The notes under the pieces: generated by a model | Told to the model about the DNA's origin: nothing | Databases searched by the model: none | The model's input: only the letters and a program-made list of their open reading frames with translations | From: Clostridia bacterium | GTDB taxonomy: Bacteria; Bacillota; Clostridia; TANB77; UBA1234 | Length of the DNA stretch: 64,000 nucleotides | Direction: 5' to 3' | NCBI GenBank assembly: GCA_900765095.1 | Contig: CAAFRB010000058.1 | Coordinates: 12,081-76,080 of the forward strand | Shown: positions 18,275-26,719 of the stretch, piece by piece | Position numbering within the stretch: position 1 is the stretch's first letter | Layout of the letters: every line of letters begins with the position of its first letter | Program-made: the position numbers and the translations under genes

Positions 18275-19113
18275 AAATTCGACCTCATGTAATAAAACAG
18301 ATATTGTTGTGCGATTCCTGCATGCTCTCCAAATTTGTGTTCTGCAAATGTGGAGATTTTTTTTATATCTTTTGACTCGTTATAAAGCTGTGCCATGACC
18401 TTTTTAATCCATGTGTCTACCGGGAAAGCCTCTCCCTTTTTCATAGAGAAAAGTAATATGCAATCTGCTACCTTTGCACCAACACCTGGTATTTGCAGTA
18501 AATTACTTTTAGCTTCTTTGTAGCTCATTTTCTTTATCTCGCTTAAATTTATACCACCAGAGCACACCATTTGTGTAGCATTATATACATATTTATCTCT
18601 AAAGCCTAGATTAAGACCTCTTAAGTCATCTATACTTGCCAAAGATAATTCTTCTGGAGTTGGGAATTTATAATATTCTTTTCCATTCCAACTTATTTTC
18701 TGCCCATATACCCTCGATATATTCTCAACAATCCTTGATATTCTCGGAATGTTATTTGCAGCAGATATTATAAAACTTATAAGCATTTCCCAAGGGTCTT
18801 GATTCAATATTCTAATTCCGTAACCATATTCAATTGCTTTCTTCATATTTAAGTCATTTTCTTGTAATTTTTCTTTTATTAATGTGTAATCTGTTTTACA
18901 GTCAAAATAGTCCAGAATTTTATCTCTATCTTTTTCATCAAAATTTCCAGATATGATAACATCTTTATTTTCTTTCTTTATATTAATAACTCCATATTTA
19001 ATTACGCCTGTATAGCTTCCATCATTTTCTTTTTGCCACCTAAAACACTGTCCACATTCGAAAATGTGGACAGGTTCAAAGTCGCTTAAATTATTAAGTT
19101 TAATTATCGCCAT
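18271..19113 (-). CDS. OGG1-type 8-oxoguanine DNA glycosylase/AP lyase
   Basis: A 280-residue helix-hairpin-helix-GPD glycosylase. The N-terminal domain contains FECGQCFRWQKENDGSY, typical of the OGG_N fold. The HhH hairpin LLQIPGVGAKVADCILLFSM (about 205-224) supplies the lysine nucleophile, equivalent to human OGG1 Lys249, and PVDTWIKKV supplies the catalytic aspartate. It should excise 8-oxoguanine opposite cytosine and nick the abasic site. The start has a GAGGAG site and overlaps the end of the thymidine kinase gene by 14 bp, indicating translational coupling. Window neighbours in the same repair pathway are ung and nfo. Confidence 0.9.
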   Translation of the reverse strand: MAIIKLNNLSDFEPVHIFECGQCFRWQKENDGSYTGVIKYGVINIKKENKDVIISGNFDEKDRDKILDYFDCKTDYTLIKEKLQENDLNMKKAIEYGYGIRILNQDPWEMLISFIISAANNIPRISRIVENISRVYGQKISWNGKEYYKFPTPEELSLASIDDLRGLNLGFRDKYVYNATQMVCSGGINLSEIKKMSYKEAKSNLLQIPGVGAKVADCILLFSMKKGEAFPVDTWIKKVMAQLYNESKDIKKISTFAEHKFGEHAGIAQQYLFYYMRSNF

Positions 19114-19672
19114 TTCTTCTCCTCAAATTACTATTCTCTCGCCGGTTCATCCTCTTTGCCCAACAATGGCCACACAATGGGACATATTCTTTATCGCCAA
19201 TCAGAATGTCTTTATCCTTATTCCCAATGTGAAAAGAATGAGTAGCACTACCACACTTACAATCCACGCAAATAGCCTTCCTCTTATCTACAGAAGTAGC
19301 TATGCAGAGTAAATCACGCATGATAGCAAATGGTTTTCCTTCTGCTGTCATATCCAAGCCTGCAATGTAGAAATTCTTACCTTCATTTGCCAAATTTTGA
19401 ATTATATGAATATCACCTTCTAGGAATTGAAATTCATCAATGAAGTAATCCTGTGCATCGTAAGACAAGATTTCGCTAAGATTAGAAATGCAAAAAGCCT
19501 CAATGCTTCCTGCGTTCCGACTCTTTATGGTGTCCTTTCCAAACCGTTCATCAATAACTGGTTTAAACGCAACTGTTTTTCTTCCAGCTATCATTGACCT
19601 CTCATACTCAGCAAGTAAAAAAGCAGTTTTCCTCGAAAACATTGGCCCCGTATACACCACAATCTCAGCCAT
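19100..19672 (-). CDS. tdk: Thymidine kinase, type II (TK1-like)
   Basis: The 190-residue enzyme phosphorylates thymidine for salvage. It has the P-loop variant GPMFSRKTAFLL (about 8-19; commonly GPMFSGKS), the DEFQFL Walker B (about 79-84) and a four-cysteine zinc site made by CVDCKCG and CGHCWAKR. The ATG at 19672 has a GGAG site. An in-frame start 13 codons upstream is less likely. The Arg in the P-loop in place of Gly is a deviation worth noting. It is translationally coupled to the downstream glycosylase gene. Confidence 0.88.
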   Translation of the reverse strand: MAEIVVYTGPMFSRKTAFLLAEYERSMIAGRKTVAFKPVIDERFGKDTIKSRNAGSIEAFCISNLSEILSYDAQDYFIDEFQFLEGDIHIIQNLANEGKNFYIAGLDMTAEGKPFAIMRDLLCIATSVDKRKAICVDCKCGSATHSFHIGNKDKDILIGDKEYVPLCGHCWAKRMNRRENSNLRRRNGDN

Positions 19673-19741
19673 TACAAAAGCTCCTTTCACAGATTCTTTT
19701 TTATTTATCAACCATCAAATACTATATACAATAATTTTAAA

Positions 19742-19770
19742 TTGTGCAATATATTTTTCAGTGGTATAAT
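19742..19770 (+). promoter_or_regulatory. Promoter of traX
   Basis: TTGTGC and TATAAT separated by 17 bases, about 50 bases before the traX start. Confidence 0.65.
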
Positions 19771-19821
19771 ATGGAATAGCATTTGGAATGCTTAATATAC
19801 AGCTTTTAGAAAGGAAAAAAT

Positions 19822-20484
19822 ATGTCATCTTCAATTTTAAAGATTTTAGCATGTATTTTTATGTTAATAGATCATATTGGATTTTGCCTACTTCCAGGGT
19901 TGCCAATACTTAGAATAATAGGAAGGCTTGCATTTCCAATTTTTGCTTTTCAGATAGCTGTTGGATTTAAGCATACTAGTAACAGAAAAAAATATTTTCT
20001 TAGAATGTTGATTTTTGCATTAGTTTCGCAAATACCATTTTTCATTTTCAGAGATGTAGCAGGTTATTCTGGTATAGCACTTAATATAGGATTTACGTTC
20101 GTGTTATCCATAATTTCGCTTTACTTTGTTGAGTTAGCAAAAAAGAAAAATATACTTTTTGCACTGCTAGCAATCCCTGTATTGATATTAGCTAGTTATT
20201 TAAATGTTGATTACAAATGGTATGGTATAGCTGTTGTTATAACTTTTTACTTATTTGATTTAAAAAGTGCATTTGGATTTGTATCAACCTTTATCATATT
20301 GTTAGCACTTTTGCTTGTGCATGTATATACATCAAACACTTCGGCAATTCAGCTGTACTCGCTATTTTCACTAATATTGCTGATGTTCTATAATAATAAA
20401 AAAGGGTATGATTTGAGATATTTATTTTATGCATTTTATCCTGTGCATTTATTGATACTTAGTTTGATTAAGTATATAATGTGA
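19822..20484 (+). CDS. TraX-family membrane protein
   Basis: A 220-residue polytopic protein with about seven hydrophobic helices. The N-terminal SSSILKILACIFMLIDHIGF and the RIIGRLAFPIFAFQIAVGF segment are the hallmarks of the TraX family, named after the F-plasmid pilin acetylase and related to acyltransferase-3 enzymes. In Firmicutes chromosomes such proteins are usually not linked to conjugation and probably acylate an envelope component. The start has a GAAAGGA site. It is monocistronic with its own promoter, and the two-component system follows on the same strand. Confidence 0.85.
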   Translation: MSSSILKILACIFMLIDHIGFCLLPGLPILRIIGRLAFPIFAFQIAVGFKHTSNRKKYFLRMLIFALVSQIPFFIFRDVAGYSGIALNIGFTFVLSIISLYFVELAKKKNILFALLAIPVLILASYLNVDYKWYGIAVVITFYLFDLKSAFGFVSTFIILLALLLVHVYTSNTSAIQLYSLFSLILLMFYNNKKGYDLRYLFYAFYPVHLLILSLIKYIM

Positions 20485-20573
20485 AAGTTCTCATTTATTT
20501 TATGTTTTTTTCACAAAGAAGACATATTTTTTTATTAATATTTAATTAAAGTTTTATTAAAAGGGTGAGTTAA

Positions 20574-21242
20574 TTGAGTGATTTTAAAATATTAGTTGTT
20601 GATGATGAAGCTCGTATGCGTAAGCTTCTAAAAGATTTTTTAAGTATGAATAATTATGAAGTGATTGAAGCAGAAAATGGTCAAAAAGCTTTAGAGGTTT
20701 TTAGTATGAATCCAGATACAAGCTTAATCATATTAGATATAATGATGCCATTATTAGATGGTTGGTCTACACTTCGTGAAATAAGGAAAACATCAAAGAT
20801 TCCAGTTATAATGTTGACCGCTCGTGGTGAAGAACGTGATGAGTTGTTTGGATTTGAACTTGGTGTAGATGAATATATTTCTAAGCCATTTAGTCCTAAG
20901 ATTCTAGTTGCAAGAGTAGAGGCTTTATTAAAAAGATGTTATCCATCATCTGATTCGGTAACGAGTTATGATGGCATTGTTATTGATACAGATGCTCACA
21001 TTGTTACTGTTGATGGCCAAAATGCAGACCTTAGTATGAAGGAGTTTGAACTTCTTAAGTTTTTAGTAGATAATAAAGGCTCTGCATTATCTCGTGAGAA
21101 AATTCTAAATCACGTATGGAATTATGATTACTATGGTGATTCAAGAACTATCGATAGCCATATAAAAAAGATACGTAAAAAATTAGGCAAAAAAGGAGAA
21201 CACATTCAAACTATTAGAGGACTAGGGTATAAATTCGAATAA
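20574..21242 (+). CDS. OmpR/PhoB-family response regulator
   Basis: The 222-residue protein has a receiver domain (residues 1-120) with the acidic pair DDE, the phospho-acceptor in LIILDIMMPLLDG (Asp near 54), the Thr in VIMLTARG and the conserved Lys in YISKPFSP. A winged-helix output domain follows (about 130-222; LSREKILNHVWNYDYYGDSR, DSHIKKIRKKL, RGLGYKFE). The start is TTG at 20574 behind AAGGGTGAG. It is followed after 24 bp by its partner histidine kinase. The signal and regulon are unknown. Confidence 0.95.
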   Translation: MSDFKILVVDDEARMRKLLKDFLSMNNYEVIEAENGQKALEVFSMNPDTSLIILDIMMPLLDGWSTLREIRKTSKIPVIMLTARGEERDELFGFELGVDEYISKPFSPKILVARVEALLKRCYPSSDSVTSYDGIVIDTDAHIVTVDGQNADLSMKEFELLKFLVDNKGSALSREKILNHVWNYDYYGDSRTIDSHIKKIRKKLGKKGEHIQTIRGLGYKFE

Positions 21243-21266
21243 AATAGTTTGTTTAGGAGGAAAGTT

Positions 21267-22751
21267 ATGAAAAAGACTTCAATAAATTCTAAATTGTCGC
21301 TTTGTTTTTCTGCGTTAGTATTGCTAGTAATTCTAGCAATATTAATTTTGAATTCAACAGTTTTAGAAGGATATTATCAAAATTTCAAGGAGAAAAGCTT
21401 GATAAAAGTTTTTAATTCTATAAACGAAACTTATATTAGCAGTTCTGGAGATGATGATTATGTTGAATTAGAAAAAATAGAAACAAATCAAAATATGGAC
21501 ATAGTTATCAAGGATGGAAAGAAATTGACTGTTTATTCCACTTCTAAGGATTTTTCAAACAACCTTTGGATTTCACGTGACTACGTTTCTTTAAATATTG
21601 ATTATATTAACAATCATTTATCCGACACCACTTCGTATTTTACAACAATAATCAGTGATGATAGAATTCATTCCGAGTTCGTTGCGCTATTCGGTAAGTT
21701 AGATAATGGATATATGGTCTTCATAAGAACACCAATTGAGTCTATAAAAGAAAGTGTTTCCGTAACAAATAAATTCTTGTTACTAGTGGGAGTCATTTCA
21801 ATAACAGCTGCTGGTATTTTGTCACTATTTATTTCCGAATCATTTACAAAACCTATAAAAGAGGTAACAAATGTGGCAAAGAGCATTAGTGAATTAGACT
21901 TTTCAAAGTATTGCTTAATAGATACGAACGACGAGATAGAAACGTTGGGTAATAGTATAAATATTTTGTCTAAGAAACTAGAAACTAAGATTCAAGAATT
22001 AAACAATGCAAATATTGAATTAGAAAAAGATGTGGAGCAAAAATCTAAGCTAGCTGAGATGAGAAGTCAATTCGTTTCCGATGTATCACACGAATTAAAG
22101 ACCCCAATCGCTCTTATTCAAGGATACGCAGAAGGTCTGATAGATGGCATTGCAACCACAGAGGAAGATAAGAAATATTATCTCGAAGTAATTTTGGACG
22201 AAGCAAATAAGATGAGCTCTTTAACACATGACTTATTAGATTTATCTAACTTAGAATACGGTAAAAATAATTTGAATATTGAAAGATTTAACTTGATAGA
22301 GCTTATATCTGGCGTAATAAAGAAAAACGAAATAATTTTTAACGAAAAAAAAATTAATTGTTCATTTGTACATGATGATGATGAGTTATATGTTGATGGT
22401 GATATCTTTAGAATAGAGCAAGTTCTTACAAACTATATAAACAATGCTGTTAAAAACATTGATGATAATAAAGATTTAAAAATAATCATAGTGCATGATG
22501 AAAAGAAAGCAAAAATACGTGTATTTAACTCTGGCAAACATATTGAAAGAGAAAATTTAAGTAGAATATGGACTAAATTCTACAAGGTAGATTCTGCAAG
22601 GACTCGTGATTTAAGTGGATCTGGAATCGGTCTATCTTTGGTAAAGGCAATTATGGATCAGCATAAAAATCATTATGGAGTAAATAATGTTGATGGTGGT
22701 GTGGAGTTTTGGTTTGAACTAAACATAAACAAAGAATCCGAAATCGTTTAA
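21267..22751 (+). CDS. Sensor histidine kinase
   Basis: A 494-residue membrane kinase. One helix near residues 10-30 and another near 175-195 bracket an extracellular sensor of about 140 residues without a recognised domain. HAMP follows (FTKPIKEVTNVAKSISELDF), then a coiled coil, then HisKA with the phospho-acceptor in FVSDVSHELKTPIALIQGYA (about 275), and HATPase_c with an N box (YINNAVKN) and G boxes (GSGIGLSLVKAIM). The ATG at 21267 has AGGAGG. It forms an operon with the response regulator upstream. Confidence 0.94.
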   Translation: MKKTSINSKLSLCFSALVLLVILAILILNSTVLEGYYQNFKEKSLIKVFNSINETYISSSGDDDYVELEKIETNQNMDIVIKDGKKLTVYSTSKDFSNNLWISRDYVSLNIDYINNHLSDTTSYFTTIISDDRIHSEFVALFGKLDNGYMVFIRTPIESIKESVSVTNKFLLLVGVISITAAGILSLFISESFTKPIKEVTNVAKSISELDFSKYCLIDTNDEIETLGNSINILSKKLETKIQELNNANIELEKDVEQKSKLAEMRSQFVSDVSHELKTPIALIQGYAEGLIDGIATTEEDKKYYLEVILDEANKMSSLTHDLLDLSNLEYGKNNLNIERFNLIELISGVIKKNEIIFNEKKINCSFVHDDDELYVDGDIFRIEQVLTNYINNAVKNIDDNKDLKIIIVHDEKKAKIRVFNSGKHIERENLSRIWTKFYKVDSARTRDLSGSGIGLSLVKAIMDQHKNHYGVNNVDGGVEFWFELNINKESEIV

Positions 22752-22784
22752 TTTCCAGATTCTCGATTGTCATGAATTTTTGAG

Positions 22785-22859
22785 ATAGAATAAAAAGAAA
22801 ATTTTTCCAACATAAATTAAAGTTTTTCATATTCAATTTTCTTTTTATTCACATTCTAT
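22785..22859. repeat. Long imperfect inverted repeat downstream of the kinase gene
   Basis: Arms of about 20 bases (ATAGAATAAAAAGAAAATT against its complement near 22835-22859) enclose CATAAATTAAAGTTTTT, a string also present at the A2-B junction of the composite repeats. It may be a variant of that family or a terminator for the two-component operon. Confidence 0.45.
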
Positions 22860-22925
22860 ACACAATTCATTGATATCTTATATATAGTGAAATGAATAAA
22901 TTTTAACGAGTATTTATTTATTTTA

Positions 22926-23092
22926 CACGTGAGTTATTGATTATGAGTGGTTTTGTTACCTTTTCTTCTCCTACGGTTCTATAGCCGTATTAGAAACCAG
23001 ATTTTCATATAAATTATTTGTGATAACTCACTTCCCTTACTTTTGATGGCAAACTTCTTTATGGTTCCCCCTTTTAGAAGTTTGCCATATTT
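22926..23092 (+). ncRNA. Candidate structured small RNA between convergent genes
   Basis: Nested pairings are visible on the plus strand: an outer stem GTGAGTTAT (near 22930) with ATAACTCAC (near 23015), a middle stem TGGTTT with AAACCA, and an inner stem TACGG/CCGTA. A strong terminator hairpin follows (ATGGCAAACTTCT at 23046-23058 with its complement at 23076-23088, then TTTTTT). No reading frame occupies it. The long closed stem with interruptions recalls 6S RNA topology, but no family is recognised with confidence. Confidence 0.4.
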
Positions 23093-23095
23093 TTT
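23046..23095 (+). terminator. Strong intrinsic terminator
   Basis: A perfect 13-bp stem (23046-23058 with 23076-23088) followed by ATTTTTTAT. On the plus strand it would end the candidate small RNA. Confidence 0.75.
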
Positions 23096-23178
23096 ATGCG
23101 AGAATTTTTCTTTCTTTTAAATCAAAAACTCTCGGGGTTCTAAAGACTGAAAGTCGAATCTTTTCAGCTTTCTTGTGC
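23095..23178 (-). repeat. Composite repeat A1-A2, inverted orientation
   Basis: Read on the minus strand it gives A1 (AAGAAAGCTGAAAAG) then A2 (CCGAGAGTTTTTGATTT to TTCTCGCATAAAA). It lies between the small-RNA terminator and the trxA stop. Confidence 0.7.
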
Positions 23179-23196
23179 AAAAGATTTTATTCCTCA

Positions 23197-23514
23197 TTAT
23201 TTTAATTCTTCTATTAACTCTTCAAGCTCTTCTTTTGGCAAAAATCCAACTTCTCTTTCAATCTCCTTGCCATCTTTAAAGAATACAAGTGTTGGCATAG
23301 CATTGACACCATATCTAATTGCACAATCTTGACTTTCATCAACGTCAACCTTATAAAATTGAACTTCTCCGTTATATTGTTTATCAAGCTCAACTAATAT
23401 AGGTGACAACTCTTGGCATGGTCCACACCAAGTTGCAAAAAAATCCACCACAACCAACTTATCGCCATTTAAAACTTCTGATAATATTCTTTCATTTTCT
23501 ATATGATGTATCAT
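23197..23514 (-). CDS. trxA: Thioredoxin
   Basis: A 105-residue thioredoxin-fold protein with the active site FFATWCGPCQELSP (Cys near 31 and 34), the cis-proline loop NAMPTLVFF and the ending GKEIEREVGFLPKEEL. It reduces disulfides in the cytoplasm. The start follows GGAGGAATTATAA. It is monocistronic, with no thioredoxin reductase nearby. Confidence 0.95.
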   Translation of the reverse strand: MIHHIENERILSEVLNGDKLVVVDFFATWCGPCQELSPILVELDKQYNGEVQFYKVDVDESQDCAIRYGVNAMPTLVFFKDGKEIEREVGFLPKEELEELIEELK

Positions 23515-23611
23515 TTATAATTCCTCCAATTTTGTTTTATTTTTTGTTAATATTATTATACCAATATATATGAATTTTATTAGATATTAAAGCTTTATTT
23601 CTAAGCAAATA

Positions 23612-24238
23612 CTACATTTCATTTAACGCCCTCAAAATCTTATCCGGCATATCACTCATTGATTCTATAATTTTACAATAATTGTAAAGCTTTTCTTTAT
23701 CTATTTTGCAGTGATACCACCTAGTTTTTACAATGTCAAAAATCTTTCCAGAAAAGAATCGTATGCATAGGATATCATCTTTCAAAATCATCTCACATTC
23801 AATGCCTGTTTCTTTGTAAAATTTCAATATAGCCTCCATTACTCCATTTGCCAACATCATTTTAGCATTTATTACATCGCTCGAATATGTAACAAAGTTT
23901 TCATCAAACTCCTGATACCCCATTAGCACTTTGCTCTCTTCTGGTAATATTTTTCCCATACTCCTTAATATCTTTTTATTTTGTAACACATAGATTGTCA
24001 TATCAAAAGATTTAGGTAGTCTTGTAACAGATACCATTCCTGTAAAGCTTTCTACTTCGCCCCAATTTACATCATAGTGCGTTGTATTAAGCATTGCAAA
24101 ATTAAGGTTATTTTTCGTTACTCCGTTACCGAAAAAATACGTTTTTACAACTCCAATATCTTCAGGGCTTGCACTTGCATAGCATTTTAGTACATCGTCT
24201 TCTTGCATAGAAAACTCTTTAGGCAAGGATTTTTTCAT
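23612..24238 (-). pseudogene. C-terminal part of a frameshifted membrane-anchored protein (DUF3137-like)
   Basis: This 208-residue stretch is the continuation of the gene starting at 24717. The ATG at 24238 is not likely a real start. The same frame extends upstream without a stop as NHKKYFKEISGVYNPKSFFV..., which continues the upstream protein if one base is added in a six-base A/T run at 24330-24335. Features are SASSLMKKSLPKEFSMQEDD, then beta-rich segments (TGMVSVTRLPKSFDMTIYVL) and a C-terminal alpha/beta part. The layout resembles DUF3137 proteins, of unknown function. Family assignment is tentative, but the frame split is well supported. Confidence 0.6.
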
Positions 24239-24717
24239 TAAAGAACTAGCACTGAAACCATGTGGCCTAACAAAAAATGATTTGGGGTTATAAACTCCTG
24301 ATATCTCCTTAAAGTATTTTTTATGATTCTTTTTTCCAAAATAGGTAGAATAATACTATTACCGTATTCTTTTGAACCATCAGTTGTAAGAAAATCTGTA
24401 ATACTTAATTTAACATCAAATTTTTTCGTTACTATTTTATTGACAATAAAAAATTTGCACATAGTCAAAGCATAATAGTTAGCTACCAAAAATATTATAA
24501 GACACACGAGACCAAGGCCCAAGATACTACCATTTGAAAGTGCTTCAACTATAGCATAATGATTTCCCCTAAAAAGAATACATATCACTAAAAAAGTGAC
24601 AGTAACCTCAACCAAAAATAGTATAGTCACTCTTTTCGTTCCTTTTTCAACATTTTTTATTTCCTCAAATTCTGTCACTTCGTTATAAAACTTTTCAAAT
24701 TCAAAATCTTCTTTCAT
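24238..24717 (-). pseudogene. N-terminal part of the same frameshifted membrane protein
   Basis: The 159-residue fragment has a charged N-terminus (MKEDFEFEKFYNEVTEFEEI), two membrane helices at about 30-50 and 65-90, and a cytoplasmic segment up to LPILEK. After that the frame runs into unlikely sequence and a stop that overlaps the next start (TAATG). With one extra A in the run at 24330-24335 it joins the downstream part to give about 368 residues. The start has a GAAGGAG site. The function is unknown. Confidence 0.6.
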
Positions 24718-24887
24718 ATGCTCTTCTCCTTATATGACAACCAAGCTTTGATTATAATTCATTAATTTCGTGGTAACTTCACTACTCTTATACTACCATT
24801 CGAACAATTGAATGTCAATTTTCTAATTGCTCGATTTCTTGAACATATCAGCAATAGCAAAAATTTTTAAAATACTAAGATAAAATT

Positions 24888-24918
24888 TTGTAATATATTC
24901 CTTTAATTATGATATAAT
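24888..24918 (+). promoter_or_regulatory. Promoter of murI
   Basis: TTGTAA and TATAAT with a 19-base spacer and an extended -10 TG dinucleotide (TGATATAAT). It is about 70 bases before the murI start. Confidence 0.6.
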
Positions 24919-24948
24919 GATACCACCATCACATAAAGGAAGGAGATT

Positions 24949-24985
24949 TGTGACAATAATAATATATCATTGTCACACAAAATAA
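24949..24985 (+). promoter_or_regulatory. Hairpin / 11-codon leader in front of murI
   Basis: A perfect 9-bp inverted repeat (TGTGACAAT at 24949-24957, ATTGTCACA at 24969-24977) follows the AAGGAAGGAG site. A GTG at 24950 is well placed for that site and opens an 11-codon frame (MTIIIYHCHTK) that ends in TAA one base before the murI ATG. Either the hairpin brings the distant ribosome binding site closer, or a leader peptide is translationally coupled to murI. Confidence 0.45.
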
Positions 24986-24986
24986 T

Positions 24987-25748
24987 ATGGATAATAGACC
25001 AATAGGCATGTTCGACTCTGGTTGTGGAGGTCTTACTGTCTTAAAAGAATATATAAAAAAATTACCTAACGAAGATTTTATTTATTATGGAGATACCGCA
25101 CATTTGCCTTATGGAGATAAATCGCCTAGTACAATACTTAAATACTCTGAAGAAATTGTAGATTTTCTAATAAATAAAAACGTTAAGATGATTGTAATTG
25201 CATGTGGCACAGCTAGTGCAATATCGTATAAATTTTTAAAAAATAAATACAATATAGAGATAAAAAATATAATTGAACCTGCTGTAAAATCTCTAAAAGA
25301 CACCAACATTGGAGTAATTGCAACCAAAGCAACTATAAACAGTAATGCTTGGGAAAATGCAATTCTAAAAATGCACCCATCCGCTAAAGTAACTTCTGTT
25401 GCATGTCCTCTATTTGTTCCTCTTATAGAAGAAGGGTTTATAGAAAATCCTGCCACAGACTTTGTTATTAAAGAATACATGAAAAACTTTGATGGTAAAA
25501 ATATATCTTCGTTGATACTTGGATGTACGCATTACCCTCTTCTTAAAGAAAAAATCAAAAAGAGTTTCGATTATGAAATAAACTTAATCGATGTTGGTGA
25601 AGCATCAGCATTAGATACAAAATCGTACCTGGACGAAAACATGCTGAATAACGATAGAAATCATATAGGCACATGCTCTTTTTTCTCTAGCGATGATTTT
25701 AATGACTTTATTCAGAAAGCCAAATGTATAGGAATAGACGTTGAATAA
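24987..25748 (+). CDS. murI: Glutamate racemase
   Basis: The 253-residue enzyme makes D-glutamate for peptidoglycan. It has the signature IGMFDSGCGGLTVLKE (N-terminal acid/base region), YYGDTAHLPYGDKS (about 32-45), the first catalytic Cys in VIACGTASA (about 70) and the second in LILGCTHYPLLK (about 178). Length and motifs are complete. The ATG has no ribosome binding site immediately upstream. The nearest is 40 bases away, before a hairpin, which suggests leader-coupled translation. Confidence 0.95.
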   Translation: MDNRPIGMFDSGCGGLTVLKEYIKKLPNEDFIYYGDTAHLPYGDKSPSTILKYSEEIVDFLINKNVKMIVIACGTASAISYKFLKNKYNIEIKNIIEPAVKSLKDTNIGVIATKATINSNAWENAILKMHPSAKVTSVACPLFVPLIEEGFIENPATDFVIKEYMKNFDGKNISSLILGCTHYPLLKEKIKKSFDYEINLIDVGEASALDTKSYLDENMLNNDRNHIGTCSFFSSDDFNDFIQKAKCIGIDVE

Positions 25749-25790
25749 AAACTTGCTACATAAAAAATATTGTTTTTAGTTAAATTAAAT

Positions 25791-25841
25791 AAGGATAAAG
25801 CTTAAAGTTCATACGGACCTCAAGGCTTTATCCTTATTTTT
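25791..25841 (+). terminator. Terminator of murI
   Basis: An 11-bp stem, AAGGATAAAGC/GCTTTATCCTT, followed by ATTTTTAT, 40 bases after the murI stop. Confidence 0.8.
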
Positions 25842-25843
25842 AT

Positions 25844-25940
25844 ACGATAAAAAAGTAACAAATTTGTAATCTTTTATGTACTAATTTTCTTTCCCATTGC
25901 ATAAAAAATTTAATTTATACGAGAGTTTTTAAGTCTTTCT
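25844..25940 (-). repeat. Composite repeat, A2 fragment + B, inverted orientation
   Basis: On the plus strand it begins with AAAAAGTAACAAATTTG...CTTTTATGTA, the reverse of module B, ends that module with CTTTCCCATTGCATAAAA, and continues into AATTTATACGAGAG, the reverse of the A2 tail. Confidence 0.7.
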
Positions 25941-25985
25941 TGTAACATGTTAAGAATTTCAAACACACGTATTTGTATATGTTTA

Positions 25986-26450
25986 CTAATTATATTTTTC
26001 AATTTCTTCATGAATATTATCTGTTGATGAAAGTGGAATAACAACATTCAATTTATAGTTTACAACATAATCCTCATCGATATATTCTATCCCCATTTCA
26101 CTTAATGTAGCACTATCCAATAAATACCAATCATTACCGATTGCCTTTATTACTTCTTCTTCCACACCCTCATCATTGATTCTTACAGAACTGATTTTAG
26201 CATTCTTCACCCCATACAAAGTAGCATTTGCTGGAGTTAATACCCCTGATGTTGCAACTTTAGCTGATTCTCTACTTACCACAGCCTTTACTTCTGACAA
26301 ATTCGTTTCTTTAACTTGTGCCTTTGCCTCTCTTAATACTTTTACGCCACCAACTATTGATACGGATGCTATTATCGCCATGACTATAATCATAGCTATT
26401 ATAGTTACAAGTGTTACGCCTTTTTCTTCTTTTATATCTAGTCTTCTCAT
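25986..26450 (-). CDS. Prepilin-like protein
   Basis: The 154-residue product (start ATG 26450, AGGAGG 6 bases upstream; an upstream in-frame start is rejected) begins MRRLDIKEEKG, followed by VTLVTIIAMIIVMAIIASVS. As in the pilin-like genes at 9.7-12.4 kb, position 5 is not Glu (Thr here). The same downstream pattern is present (NLSEVKAVVSRES) with the C-terminal signature EDYVVNYKLNVVIP. It likely belongs to the same pseudopilin family although it lies 14 kb away. It is monocistronic and convergent with murI. Confidence 0.7.
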   Translation of the reverse strand: MRRLDIKEEKGVTLVTIIAMIIVMAIIASVSIVGGVKVLREAKAQVKETNLSEVKAVVSRESAKVATSGVLTPANATLYGVKNAKISSVRINDEGVEEEVIKAIGNDWYLLDSATLSEMGIEYIDEDYVVNYKLNVVIPLSSTDNIHEEIEKYN

Positions 26451-26617
26451 TAATATCCTCCTCTTACACTCTCGCTCTGGCATTTTAAGTAATTAATTTT
26501 ATTCAAGTTTATATTTAAAACGAAAGTTTACGCTTTTGTTATAGTTATCAAAATTATACTAAACTTAAATTGCTATCGTAATAATCTTTAATACCTAACA
26601 GCATTATATCATTTGAA

Positions 26618-26653
26618 TAAAAAAAAGAGAATAGACTTTTTAATCTATTCTCT
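26618..26653 (-). terminator. Terminator of the rpsF-ssb-rpsR operon
   Basis: A 10-bp stem, AGAGAATAGA/TCTATTCTCT, followed on the minus strand by eight T residues. Confidence 0.85.
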
Positions 26654-26719
26654 AATTAATTTTATAAAATGTTTAAATATCATCTTATTATATAATTTAT
26701 TACATCCACTTTATATAAA

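Noticed and set aside
19822..20484. TraX as evidence of a conjugative element
   Set aside because: TraX-like proteins are common as solitary chromosomal genes in Firmicutes, and no transfer genes adjoin it.
22785..22859. Inverted repeat as an insertion-sequence end pair
   Set aside because: The space between arms is only about 30 bases and has no transposase or target duplication.
24327..24337. Programmed -1 frameshift signal in the split membrane gene
   Set aside because: The A run is followed by G, as in the dnaX-type slippery heptamer, but it is not in the required phase with the zero frame. An indel is simpler.
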